DNA of 64,000 nucleotides from Brachybacterium sacelli. GTDB taxonomy: Bacteria; Actinomycetota; Actinomycetes; Actinomycetales; Dermabacteraceae. The stretch covers positions 1,302,001-1,366,000 of the forward strand of contig NZ_JAGIOD010000001.1 in assembly GCF_017876545.1 (NCBI RefSeq). Direction: 5' to 3'. The first letter of the stretch is position 1. Each line of letters opens with the position of its first letter. The translations under genes were made by a program, and so were the position numbers. Below are positions 53,257-62,007 of the stretch, piece after piece. The notes under the pieces are model-generated. The model was not told where the DNA came from. It was given only the letters and a program-made list of their open reading frames with translations, and made no database searches.

Positions 53257-54695
53257 ATGGCAGAGCCCGGCGCGGGGTCGCCGGAGGCCGGCCGCCCGAA
53301 CATCGTGCTCCTGGTCTCCGATGACCACGGGTTCGGGGACCTCGGGTTCCGGGGCACCGACCCCGCGGTCTCCACCCCGCACCTCGACGCACTCGCTGCC
53401 GACGGCAGGGTCTACGACAACGCATACGTCACCGCGCCGATCTGCAGCCCCTCCCGGGCGGGGCTGATCACCGGGTGCACCAGGCGCGCTGGGGTGCGCA
53501 CTGGTTCACCGACTCGGAGATGGCCCCGGAGGCGGTCCCCAGCCTCGCCGAACAGCTCGGCGAGCGCGGCTACCGCACCGGGTACTTCGGGAAGGTCCAC
53601 TACGGGGCCGACGAGGAGGGCAGCCGCGCCTGCCCGCCCCGTCACGGCTTCGAGACCTCCTTCTACGGTCTCGCCGCCCACTCCATGGGGCCCCTTCACT
53701 ACCTGCACCACTCCCGGGCGCACGAGGCGGCCTACGGCGAAGCCGCCCACCGCCACGGCGTCGCCCCGATGTGGGAGGGCACGGAGGCCGTCGACTGCGA
53801 GCGGCACCTCACGGAGGAGTTCATCGAGCGGACCCTCGACTTCGTACAGGCGCCCGATGAGCGCCCCTTCTTCGCCATGGTCGCCTTCAACGCCGTCCAC
53901 AACTTCACCTGGCAGCTGCCCCGGCACGAGCTCGACGCCCGCGGCCTGCCGGCCCACCCGGACTTCGACGCCGAGACCACCGAGTACCTGGACTGGTACG
54001 ACGGCGCGGTGGAGCCGAACCTCGAGAACGGGCGCGAGTACTATCTCGCCCAGCTCGAGATCATGGACCGCGAGATCGGGCGGCTGCGGGCGCACCTCGA
54101 GGAGTCCGGCCTCACGGAGAACACGATCGTCGTCTATATGACCGACAACGGGGGATCGCGCTGCAACTACGGCCGCAACACCCCCCTCGAGGGCTCGAAG
54201 TACACCCTCTACGAGGGCGGGATCCGCACCCCGATGCTGATCTCCTGGCCGGGTGTGACCGAGCCGAGCACGGTGTCCGAGGCACTGGTGAGCTCGCTCG
54301 ACCTCGCGCCGACGTTCCTCGCGGCGAGCGGTCGCGGGCTCGAGGACGGAGCCCTCTGCGACGGCCTCGACCTGCGTGCCTCCCTCGAGGACGCCGCGAC
54401 CCCCGTGCACGAGGTGCTCCACTTCGACACGACCTTCCAATGGGCCGTCCGCACCCCGCAGTGGAAGCTGCGTCACGTCGACCCGGAGTCACGGGCCCGG
54501 GCCGGCATCCTCCAGGTGGAGCACACCGACATCGGGCACGGTCTGCAGCTCAGCGCCTCCGCCCCCACCCTCGCGGGGCTCGACGAGACGACGGACCTGG
54601 CCGCATGGCATCCGGAGGTCGTCGAGGAGCTGACGGCGGAGCACGAGCGATGGCTGGCCGAGATGAGGGAGTCGGCCCGGACCCTGACGGTCTGA
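53257..54695 (+). pseudogene. Sulfatase with a frameshift near 53476
   Basis: A type I sulfatase in two frames. Frame one runs RPNIVLLVSDDHGFGDLG to the formylglycine signature C63-S-P-S-R and GLITGC; the continuation (HQARWGAHWFTD, SLAEQLGERGYRTGYFGKVHYG, VVYMTDNGGSRCN, YEGGIRTPMLISWPG) lies in another frame from about 53475. One missing base at 53474-53480 would account for it: restoring one base gives LITG-C-HQARWG. All other motifs are intact, so the change is recent or a sequence error. Cytoplasmic, about 479 residues if repaired. It follows the oxidoreductase closely. Confidence 0.88.
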
Positions 54696-54696
54696 C

Positions 54697-54731
54697 CCCG
54701 GGCGGCCCGAGCGCCGGTGGCCCGGCCCGGG
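54697..54731. terminator. Weak hairpin between convergent genes
   Basis: CCCGGGC (54697-54703) and GCCCGGG (54725-54731) lie between the sulfatase and aldolase ends. Short stem, no T-tract. Confidence 0.3.
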
Positions 54732-54738
54732 CACGAGA

Positions 54739-55605
54739 TCAGCTCCGGTCGGGGACGCGCGGGGAGTGGGGAGCGTCGCGGAACAGCCGGATGAGGCGCT
54801 CCGCCTCCGCGGCGCCGACCTCGCGGCCGCGGTGCATCCACCGGCGCGTGTCGACCACGTCGAGGTTCTCCTCCAGGAAATGACGGACCTCGCCGGTGAA
54901 GACCTGGTTCAGGTGCGTGGACACGTTGACCTTCGTCATCCCCGCCCGGATCGCGGCCTGGAGGTCCGCATCGGCCACTCCGGAGGAGCCGTGCAGCACG
55001 AGGGGGACCTCGAGGGTCGCGGCGAGGCGGGCGATGAGGTCATGGTCCAGGGCGGCGGAGCGCTCGGTCATCGCGTGCGAGGAGCCGACGGCGACCGCCA
55101 GCAGGTCCACTCCCGTGTCCGCCACGAACTGGGCGGCGTCCGCCGGGTCCGTCCGGGCCGAGGGGTCGTGCACCCCGTCCTTGCCGCCCACCTCGCCGAG
55201 CTCCGCCTCCACGCCGGCCCCGTACTCGTGCGCGAGGCGTGCCACCTGCGCGGTCCGGGACCGGTTCTCCTCGTCGGGCAGCATCGACCCGTCGTACATC
55301 ACCGAGCCGAAGCCCAGCTCCAGCGCCTCGGCGACGAGGTCGAGATCGTCGGCGTGGTCGAGGTGGACCACCATCTCGACCTCTGCTCGTCGGGCCACCT
55401 CGAGGGTGGCGAGGGCGAGCGGGGCCAGCCCGCCGTGGAACCGGGAGGCGTTCTGACTGATCTGCAGGACCACCGGTTCGCCGGCAGCCTCGGCGGCGAG
55501 CCGGAAGCTCTCCGCGTTCTCGAGATGGACGACGTTGAACGCGGCCAGGCCGCGCCCGTGGGCTCGGGCGCGCAGGGCCGGGGGAGTGAGCGGCATCAGG
55601 GGCAC
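54739..55605 (-). CDS. Class II ketose-bisphosphate aldolase (tagatose/fructose type)
   Basis: 288 residues. Zinc aldolase: LAAFNVVHLENAE, MVVHLDHADD (zinc His and Asp), SVMYDGSMLPDEEN, VEAELGEVGGKDG, VGSSHAMTERS and LVLHGSSGVAD are family landmarks, closest to GatY/KbaY. It would split tagatose 1,6-bisphosphate into triose phosphates. GTG 55605 has GAGGAG five bases upstream and overlaps the kinase stop by ten bases; an ATG at 55596 is less well placed. Last gene of the four-gene operon. Confidence 0.9.
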   Translation of the reverse strand: MPLMPLTPPALRARAHGRGLAAFNVVHLENAESFRLAAEAAGEPVVLQISQNASRFHGGLAPLALATLEVARRAEVEMVVHLDHADDLDLVAEALELGFGSVMYDGSMLPDEENRSRTAQVARLAHEYGAGVEAELGEVGGKDGVHDPSARTDPADAAQFVADTGVDLLAVAVGSSHAMTERSAALDHDLIARLAATLEVPLVLHGSSGVADADLQAAIRAGMTKVNVSTHLNQVFTGEVRHFLEENLDVVDTRRWMHRGREVGAAEAERLIRLFRDAPHSPRVPDRS

Positions 55606-56552
55606 GGGATCTCCTCGATCTCGACGGTGGGGTGCAGGAGCTCGGCGAGGGCGAGGTCGATCTCTCCGGCGACCGGCCGGGCCACGGCGCCCGCGCCGAC
55701 CGCGACGGCGCGCACGAGCACCTCGGGGAGCGCGGCGCCGTCGGCCAGGAGGGACGAGGCCAGCACCGCGACCACGGAGTCGCCGGCGCCGGTGGGGTTG
55801 CCACCCAGCGGCTCGGGAAGTCGGGCGAGCCAGGCCCGGGAGCCGTGCTCGGTCCGCTCGAGGCCGAGCATGCCGTCGGCTCCCAGGGAACAGACCACGA
55901 CGTGCGGTCCGAGATCGGCGAGGGCCGCGGCCGCCTCGAGCGGCGTCCTGGTCCCGGTGGTCGCGAGGGCTTCGGCGGCGTTGGGCTTCAGCACGGTCGC
56001 GCCGGAGCGGGCGGCCTCGAGGAGGGCGGGGCCCGAGGTGTCCACGAGCACCGGACGCCCGCGGGAGGCCAGGGCGCGGACCAGGCCGGCCAGGGCGCTC
56101 GCCGTCATGCCGGGCGGGAGCGACCCCGAGACGGTCACGGCCTCGACGTCGGCGCCTGCGTCCTGCGGTGCCTCGAGCAGGAGGGTCAGGTCAGTGCGCA
56201 GGGCTGCGACCTCTGCGGTGGACAGGTGAGGGCCGGGTCCGTGGAAGCCGGTCGCGCCCGAGCGGTCCACCACGGTGAGCGTTCGACGGGTCTCGCCGTC
56301 GATCGGGGTCCAGGCCTGCGAGATCTCGTCGATGCTGTCCAGCAGCTCTCGCAGGAGGCCGCCGGTTGTGCCACCGAGAGGTCCGGCGGCCAGGGAGCGG
56401 ACGCCCAGCTGTGCGAGGACCCGGGCGACGTTGACCCCTTTGCCCCCGGCGGCGGTGCGCACCTGCTGCACGCGATGCTCGTGATGCGCGCGCACCTCGT
56501 CGACCGTGCAGGTGAGGTCGAGGGCCGGATTCGGGGTGAGCGTGAGGATCAC
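55596..56552 (-). CDS. PfkB-family kinase (1-phosphofructokinase/tagatose-6-phosphate kinase)
   Basis: 318 residues. ILTLTPNPALDLTCTVD and the GGKGVNVARVLAQLG segment match FruK/LacC kinases; the ATP/catalytic motif is GNPTGAGDSVVA with the base Asp. In this context phosphorylation of tagatose 6-phosphate to the 1,6-bisphosphate fits, directly before the aldolase. GTG 56552 overlaps the ROK stop by four bases. Fructose 1-phosphate cannot be excluded. Confidence 0.9.
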   Translation of the reverse strand: MILTLTPNPALDLTCTVDEVRAHHEHRVQQVRTAAGGKGVNVARVLAQLGVRSLAAGPLGGTTGGLLRELLDSIDEISQAWTPIDGETRRTLTVVDRSGATGFHGPGPHLSTAEVAALRTDLTLLLEAPQDAGADVEAVTVSGSLPPGMTASALAGLVRALASRGRPVLVDTSGPALLEAARSGATVLKPNAAEALATTGTRTPLEAAAALADLGPHVVVCSLGADGMLGLERTEHGSRAWLARLPEPLGGNPTGAGDSVVAVLASSLLADGAALPEVLVRAVAVGAGAVARPVAGEIDLALAELLHPTVEIEEIPCP

Positions 56553-57535
56553 GTCGGATCATCCTGTGTGGCCCGCTCCCGGGCGAGCAGGCCCGCCCCC
56601 TGGCAGCCTGCCCACATGCCCAGCGAGCTCGGCAGCACCGGGGGCGTGGGGACCACACCGAGTCGCGAGGCGATCGACTCGCGCAGCGTGTCCAGCACGA
56701 TGGAGCCGCCCTCGGCGAGTCCGCCGCCGATGATCACGGGCACGGTGCCGACGCCGGTCGTGATCGTCGCGAGCGCCTGGGCGAGGGTGTCCATCGCGGA
56801 GAAGAGGATCCTCTCGGCCCCGAGATCGCCGGCGCGGGCGCGGTCCACGACGGCGCGGGCGGCCGGCCGGCCGCCGTCCGTGGTCACCAGCGGATGGTCG
56901 GCGGCATCGATCTGCTCGGCATAGCGTCGCCCGATCGCCGACGCGGAGGCGACCTCCTCGAGCCTGAGCATCTGCGCGGTGTACGGCTCCTCGACGCGGA
57001 CCTGGCCGACCTCGCCGGTGAACCGGTCGCCGAAGACGGCACCGTCATGGACCACCGCGGCGGCGATCCCCGTGCCGATCGGCACGAAGACGAGATCGGC
57101 GAGCGGGGGCAGGTCCCGCGTCCCGGCATGCTGGGGGAACAGTCGTCCAGTGCCCCACGCGGCCTCGGCCATGCCGGCTGCTCGCACGTCGTGGCCCACG
57201 GCCAGCGGGGAGGGGATGACGTCGCGGAGCATCCGGCCCAGCGGCAGGTCCCTCCAGCCGAGGTTCACGGCGAGCTCGACCACCTCGCGCTCCTCGTCCA
57301 GGATGCCGGGGACGGTGACGCCGACCGGGGCCGTGACCGCGAGGCCGGCCCGCTCGTGCAGCGAGGTCGACTCGTGGGCGATCATCGCGCACAGCTCCTC
57401 GGGCTCCCGAGGGGTCGGCAGGGAGTACGGGATGCCGAGCGATCCGTCGGCAGAGACCAGGCCGATCTTGGTGCGGGTCCCGCCGACGTCGACGCCGATC
57501 GTGTGCGGGAGGCGGCCCGGTCGCGGCCCGGTCAT
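56549..57535 (-). CDS. ROK-family sugar kinase
   Basis: 328 residues. The ATP phosphate loop is GVDVGGTRTKIGLV near residue 14; VGHDVRAAGMAEAAWG and PIGTGIAAAVVHDG are the catalytic-Asp and second phosphate regions. The usual ROK zinc motif (GHxxx-CxCGxxGC) is replaced by GEVGQVRVEEPY, so no zinc site is expected. It probably phosphorylates N-acetylgalactosamine or a related amino sugar. ATG overlaps the SIS stop by four bases. Confidence 0.88.
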   Translation of the reverse strand: MTGPRPGRLPHTIGVDVGGTRTKIGLVSADGSLGIPYSLPTPREPEELCAMIAHESTSLHERAGLAVTAPVGVTVPGILDEEREVVELAVNLGWRDLPLGRMLRDVIPSPLAVGHDVRAAGMAEAAWGTGRLFPQHAGTRDLPPLADLVFVPIGTGIAAAVVHDGAVFGDRFTGEVGQVRVEEPYTAQMLRLEEVASASAIGRRYAEQIDAADHPLVTTDGGRPAARAVVDRARAGDLGAERILFSAMDTLAQALATITTGVGTVPVIIGGGLAEGGSIVLDTLRESIASRLGVVPTPPVLPSSLGMWAGCQGAGLLARERATQDDPT

Positions 57536-58410
57536 GAGCCCAGATGGACGGCGCGGCTGAGATGCCGCGGCCGGTCCGGGTCCAGGCCGTGCCGCTCGGC
57601 ACGCCGGAGCGCCCACAAGTGCACGGCGACCAGTTGCGCGAGAGGATCCGACGCCGTGGAGACCCAGGTGGCCCCGGTCTCGGTGACCTGCGCCTCGAGC
57701 CCTGCCGGGGCGGCGCCGAAAAGATGGACGAGTCGGCCCGGCTCGGCGATCGCGATGGGGCCGTGCCGGTACTCCATCGCGAAGTACGACTCGGACCAGG
57801 ACCTGGTCGCCTCGCGCAACTTCAGCGCGGCCTCGTCGGCCAGTGCCTTGGTCCATCCCGTGCCCAGGAACGTCACCTGGTCGGCCGCGACCCACGTGGG
57901 GTCCGGCTCCGTCGCCAGCACCGTCTCGGCGTCGGTGAGGGCCGCGCCGAGGTCGTCCCCGAGGGAGGCGCGCAGCAGGGCCAGGGCCGTGGTGGCGAAG
58001 CGGGTCTGGACCACGGAGGACTCGTCCGCGAAGTCGAGGACGATCTCGGAGTCGGCGTGGGCGGCGGCGGGCCCGCCGGCGACGGCGGTGAGCAGCACCG
58101 AGGGAGCCGCGGTCGCCGCCAGCACCTCGATGATCTCCGTGGTGGTCCCGGAACGGGACAGCGCCACGACGCGGTCGTAGTCGCGTCCCGTGGGGATCTC
58201 GGTGGCCGTGGCGGCGTCGGTGACGCCCTGGCCGGCTGCCTCGCGCAGGGCGGCGTAGGCCGTCGCCATGAACCAGGAGGTGCCGCAGCCGATGGCGAGC
58301 ACCCTCTCCCCGGGACGGGGCAGCAGGTCACGGACCTGCTCCAGGAGGTCGAGGGCTCGACGCCAGGTCTGGGGCTGGGAGCGGAGTTCGGTCTCGGTGG
58401 CGCTGGTCAT
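57532..58410 (-). CDS. SIS-domain sugar isomerase/deaminase (AgaS-like)
   Basis: 292 residues with two SIS domains: VLAIGCGTSWFMATAYAALRE and ALSRSGTTTEIIEVL in the first; FLGTGWTKALADEAALKLREA and EYRHGPIAI in the second. This matches AgaS, which converts galactosamine 6-phosphate to tagatose 6-phosphate plus ammonia. AGGAGG precedes ATG 58410. It is the first gene of a tightly overlapped operon (SIS-ROK-PfkB-aldolase) and divergent from the DeoR regulator. Confidence 0.88.
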   Translation of the reverse strand: MTSATETELRSQPQTWRRALDLLEQVRDLLPRPGERVLAIGCGTSWFMATAYAALREAAGQGVTDAATATEIPTGRDYDRVVALSRSGTTTEIIEVLAATAAPSVLLTAVAGGPAAAHADSEIVLDFADESSVVQTRFATTALALLRASLGDDLGAALTDAETVLATEPDPTWVAADQVTFLGTGWTKALADEAALKLREATRSWSESYFAMEYRHGPIAIAEPGRLVHLFGAAPAGLEAQVTETGATWVSTASDPLAQLVAVHLWALRRAERHGLDPDRPRHLSRAVHLGS

Positions 58411-58480
58411 CGGTCCTCCTGGAGGCGGTCGGTGGGGTCGCAGGTCTGCATCTGAATGCTGTCCTGTGAGCGTACCGTTA

Positions 58481-58502
58481 TCAAACACTCAAAAACAATC
58501 AA
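58481..58502. promoter_or_regulatory. Candidate DeoR/AgaR operator in the divergent gap
   Basis: TCAAACACTCAAAAACAATC contains spaced TCAA units (58481, 58489, 58499), an AT-rich stretch standing out in the 193-base gap between the SIS operon and the DeoR gene. DeoR-family operators often consist of such direct repeats. TTGATT and TAACGG read on the minus strand could be promoter elements of the operon. Confidence 0.45.
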
Positions 58503-58603
58503 CGAGCACGGAGGTGGGGGCGATATCCTGCCGGGGCCCGGGCTCATCGACGACGGATGAGGCCGAGGACGGGACGACTGCCGGGAGAGCACGAGGAGGG
58601 CCG

Positions 58604-59470
58604 ATGGCGCGAGCGGAGTCGGGACGCGACGGCGCGTCGATCACCACGGGGGTGCGCGGCAGGCGGCGACGCCTGGATCTCGTGCTCGACATGGTGCTCG
58701 AGCGCGGCCATCTCGCGGTGGACGATCTGGTCTCCGAGCTCGGGTCCTCCCCGGCGACCGCACGTCGCGACCTCGATGCGCTCGCCGACCAGCAGCTCGT
58801 GGTCCGGACCCACGGCGGGGCCTCCGCGAACCCCGATTCGAGCTCCTTGCCGATGAGATATCGCGCCGCCCGCCATGCCGCCGCCAAGGAGGCGATCGCC
58901 ACCGCGGCGGTGGACCTGGCCGCGCCGAGCGGCGTGATCGGTCTGAACGGCGGCACCACCACCACCGCGCTCGCCCATGAGCTGGCCGCCCGCGCGTCCT
59001 TCCGTGACGCGGAACGCCCGACGGTGCTGGTCACCAACGCGGTGAACATCGCGCAGGAGCTCGCGGTCCGCCGTCATCTGCAGCTCGTGGTCACCGGCGG
59101 CATCGTGCGCGAATCCAGCTTCGAGCTGGTGGGCAGATGGGCCGAGCAGCTCCTCGGACAGATCCGGCTCGACATCCTCTTCCTCGGGGTCAACGCGGTC
59201 AATGCCGCCGACGGCGCCTGCACCCACGACGAGTCCGAGGCCGCCATCAGCGCCCGGCTCATCGAGCGCTCCTCCCGGGTGGTCGTCGTCGCCGACGGCA
59301 CGAAGATCGGCGCCACCGCCTTCGCGCGCATCGCGCGGATGGATCAGATCGACGACCTGGTCACCGATCCGTCGGCGGATCCGAGCCTGCTCGAGGAGCT
59401 GCGAGGCGCCGGGGTCGCCGTCCACGTCGCCGGCCGTGCGGCCTCGCGGGACGAGGAGGCCGAGGGCTGA
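58604..59470 (+). CDS. DeoR/GlpR-family regulator
   Basis: 288 residues. The N-terminal HTH (RRLDLVLDMVLERGHLAVDD, LGSSPATARRDLDAL, VVRTHGGA) is the DeoR signature; the C-terminal sugar-phosphate sensor has NGGTTTTALAHEL and VTNAVNIAQEL, then VVVADGTKIG. ATG follows GAGGAGG. Divergent from the SIS-ROK-PfkB-aldolase operon, so it most likely represses it, with a sugar phosphate such as galactosamine or tagatose 6-phosphate as inducer (inference from AgaR). Confidence 0.92.
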   Translation: MARAESGRDGASITTGVRGRRRRLDLVLDMVLERGHLAVDDLVSELGSSPATARRDLDALADQQLVVRTHGGASANPDSSSLPMRYRAARHAAAKEAIATAAVDLAAPSGVIGLNGGTTTTALAHELAARASFRDAERPTVLVTNAVNIAQELAVRRHLQLVVTGGIVRESSFELVGRWAEQLLGQIRLDILFLGVNAVNAADGACTHDESEAAISARLIERSSRVVVVADGTKIGATAFARIARMDQIDDLVTDPSADPSLLEELRGAGVAVHVAGRAASRDEEAEG

Positions 59471-59509
59471 CCGGCAGGGATCGGCCCGATGGCGCCGAGG
59501 GCCGTGACC

Positions 59510-60109
59510 TCAGGGGGTCGTCCCCCCGATGCGCATCGCCTGGAGGTGGGTCCTGAGCAGGGCCGCGTGATCCAGCTCCGGATGGCCGAGGAGCCGCTGC
59601 AGGCGTAGCCCGTCGGCCAGGCCGACCAGCGTGCGCGCCGCCTGCTCCGGCTCGGCCCCGCCCGCCCAGCGACCTGACCGCTGCTCCTCGAGGACGCCCG
59701 CGGCCAGCCGCGCGACCAGGTCGTCGTAGCGTTGGAGGAACCAGGCGTGCGTCGGATGGTCCGGATCCGTGCTCTCCGCGGACAGCACGGTCATCAGCTC
59801 GACCAGGTACGGCTCCTCGATGTTGTGCTCGACCGCCTCGACGAAGCGGTCCAGGACCGAGCGGCTGCCCGAGGTCCGCTCGAGATGCTCGGCCGTGCTC
59901 CGCTCTCGCTCGGCGACCACCGCCAGCAGCAGCGCCGCCTTGTTCGGGAAGTAGTGGAGCAGCCCTTGCTGGGTGAGCCCTGCGGCCTCGGCGATCCTGC
60001 TCAGGGAACCGGCGCGGTAGCCGTCGCGGGAGAAGACGCGGGTGGCCTCGGTGATCACGCGAGCCCGCGCCTCGGCGCCCTTGGGGGTGGTCCGTGTCGG
60101 TCGTGGCAT
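59510..60109 (-). CDS. TetR-family regulator
   Basis: 199 residues. HTH: ARVITEATRVFSRDGYRAGSL, RIAEAAGLTQQGLLHYFPNKAAL, the form seen in TetR proteins with the BetI-like C domain. ATG 60109 is preferred; an upstream ATG at 60175 would add 22 Arg/Ala-rich residues. Divergent from the third ABC importer, which it probably controls through the palindrome at 60201. Confidence 0.9.
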   Translation of the reverse strand: MPRPTRTTPKGAEARARVITEATRVFSRDGYRAGSLSRIAEAAGLTQQGLLHYFPNKAALLLAVVAERERSTAEHLERTSGSRSVLDRFVEAVEHNIEEPYLVELMTVLSAESTDPDHPTHAWFLQRYDDLVARLAAGVLEEQRSGRWAGGAEPEQAARTLVGLADGLRLQRLLGHPELDHAALLRTHLQAMRIGGTTP

Positions 60110-60193
60110 TCCGATCCTGTTCGTCCGCGCGGCGGGTGCCGGTCGCCGAGAGCCTATCGCCGGGGCCCGTTGCATGCGCGGTGGGTTCCTGCA

Positions 60194-60213
60194 TAAACTC
60201 CCGAGTGCTCGGT
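60194..60213. promoter_or_regulatory. Promoter element and palindromic operator of the third importer
   Basis: TAAACT (60194-60199) is a plausible plus-strand -10, followed at once by CCGAGTGCTCGG (60201-60212), an inverted repeat with five-base arms. It lies between the divergent TetR gene and the importer and resembles the perfect palindrome at 23916. Confidence 0.5.
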
Positions 60214-60270
60214 AGGTTTTAAAGAGTACGCGGCGGCCCGATGGTCCGCCGGACCGGACGGAGGATGGTC

Positions 60271-61197
60271 ATGGCCCAGGCCGCTCCGCGAACCCGTGCG
60301 CCCCGCTCGGCGCCCGGCGCCCGGGGAGACCGCCTCGCCGCCGTGGTGATGCTGGCGCCGAACATCCTCGGTTTCAGTCTGTTCCTCGGGGTCCCGATCC
60401 TCGCGAGCCTCGTGCTCAGCCTCTTCGACGCCGACGGGTTCGGCTCCTACGACTTCGTCGGACTGTCCAACTACGGGCGCATGCTCAGCGACCCCCTGTT
60501 CGGGCAGAGTCTCCTGGTGACCTGCCTGTACGTCCTGGGCATGGTCCCCGGAGTGTTCGTGGCGAGCCTCGCCCTCGCCCTGCTGATGAACAGCCGCCTC
60601 CCGATGCGCGGGCTGCTGCGCGCCGCGTTCTTCCTGCCCCACGTGGTGAGCCTGGTGGTGATCGGGCTGGTGTGGCGATTCCTGCTCGTGGACAAGGTCG
60701 GGATCGTCCACCAGGTGCTGGCACCGCTCGGTCTCTCGGGGATCTCCTGGCTCGGTGACACGCGGTTCGCCCTGCTGACCGTGCTCGTGGTGAGCATCTG
60801 GTTCTACATGGGCTACTACATGATCATCTTCCTGGCCGGGCTGGGAGACATCCCCACGGAGTACTACGACGCGGCGACGATGGACGGCGCCTCGGCGATC
60901 GCCCGGTTCCGCCACATCACCTGGCCGCAGCTGCGTCCGACCAGCTTCTTCGTGCTCGTGGTCTCGACGGTCGCCGCCGTGAGCGGCGCGCAGGCCTTCG
61001 ACCTCATCTACGTGATGACCCAGGGAGGACCCGCGAACGCCACCTCCCTGGGGATGTTCTACATCTACCAGCAGGCCTTCCAGTTCAACAACTACGGCTA
61101 CGCCTCGGCGATGTCGGCCACCGTCGTCGCCTTCCTGGTGGTCGTGACAGGTGCCCTGTTCGCCCTGACCAGGGCCGGGAGGTTCGACGATGCGTAG
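60271..61197 (+). CDS. ABC sugar importer, permease 1
   Basis: 308 residues, six helices. LAPNILGFSLFLGVPILASLVLSLF is the MalF-type first helix and the EAA-type loop is YDAATMDGASAIARFRHITWP. Three in-frame ATGs exist; the one at 60271 has GGAGG six bases upstream. It is the first gene of permease-permease-sulfatase-SBP, an order that places a sulfatase inside an importer operon. No ATPase is encoded. Confidence 0.92.
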   Translation: MAQAAPRTRAPRSAPGARGDRLAAVVMLAPNILGFSLFLGVPILASLVLSLFDADGFGSYDFVGLSNYGRMLSDPLFGQSLLVTCLYVLGMVPGVFVASLALALLMNSRLPMRGLLRAAFFLPHVVSLVVIGLVWRFLLVDKVGIVHQVLAPLGLSGISWLGDTRFALLTVLVVSIWFYMGYYMIIFLAGLGDIPTEYYDAATMDGASAIARFRHITWPQLRPTSFFVLVVSTVAAVSGAQAFDLIYVMTQGGPANATSLGMFYIYQQAFQFNNYGYASAMSATVVAFLVVVTGALFALTRAGRFDDA

Positions 61198-61999
61198 AGT
61201 CCGCCGAGCTGCCCTGCTCGTGGTCGCCATCCTGCTCGCCCTGCTCACGGCGGCACCCATCCTGCTCATGGTCTCCAGCGCGTTCAAGCAGCCCGAGGCG
61301 GTGTTCGACGCCCGCCTCCTCCCGGCACAGCCGACCTGGGAGAACTTCCGCTACGTCTTCGCCACGGTGCCCTTCGCCCGCTACCTAGCCAACAGCTTCC
61401 TGCTGGCCACGGTCGTGACCGTGGTCTCGATGGCCTTCCACTCGATGTCGGCCTTCGCGCTGGCGCGGCTGGAGTTCCCCGGGCGGGACAAGATCTTCTT
61501 CGCCTTCTTCTCGACGATCCTGGTGTCGATGCCGATGGTCATCGTGCCGCTGTTCATGGTGGTCCGCGAGCTCGGCCTGCTGAACACCCTGCCCGGGGTG
61601 GCCGCGCCCATGATCTTCCAGGGCTTCGCCCTGTTCCTCCTGCGGCAGTTCTACCTGTCGATGCCCGGGGAGCTCGAGGAATCGGCGCGGCTGGACGGAT
61701 GCGGACCGTTCCGCGTCTTCCTGCGGATCGCGCTGCCGCTGAGCCGCCCCATCCTCGCCGCCCTCGCGATCTTCGTCTTCCTCGGAGCCTGGAACGCCTT
61801 CCTCTGGCCGCTCACGACCACCAGCGACGAGTCGCGATGGGTGGTCCAGGTCGGGATCAACGCCCTGCAGGGCGAGCACGCCGGTGCCTGGAACTACATC
61901 CTGGCGGGCGCCACCGTCGCCACTGTCCCGACGCTCGGGCTGTTCCTGGTCTTCCAGCGCCAGATCATCGAATCCATCAAGACGACCGGCCTGAAATGA
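61190..61999 (+). CDS. ABC sugar importer, permease 2
   Basis: 269 residues, MalG-like. The EAA loop reads EESARLDGCGPFRVFLRIALP. It overlaps permease 1 by eight bases and ends nine bases before the sulfatase. The short form lacks the long cytoplasmic head seen in the permease at 41360. The ATPase is expected to be encoded elsewhere. Confidence 0.92.
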   Translation: MRRVRRAALLVVAILLALLTAAPILLMVSSAFKQPEAVFDARLLPAQPTWENFRYVFATVPFARYLANSFLLATVVTVVSMAFHSMSAFALARLEFPGRDKIFFAFFSTILVSMPMVIVPLFMVVRELGLLNTLPGVAAPMIFQGFALFLLRQFYLSMPGELEESARLDGCGPFRVFLRIALPLSRPILAALAIFVFLGAWNAFLWPLTTTSDESRWVVQVGINALQGEHAGAWNYILAGATVATVPTLGLFLVFQRQIIESIKTTGLK

Positions 62000-62007
62000 G
62001 GAGACCG

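Noticed and set aside
53257..54695. Programmed ribosomal frameshift in the sulfatase
   Set aside because: No slippery heptamer or downstream structure typical of recoding was seen at the junction; a simple one-base loss explains it better.
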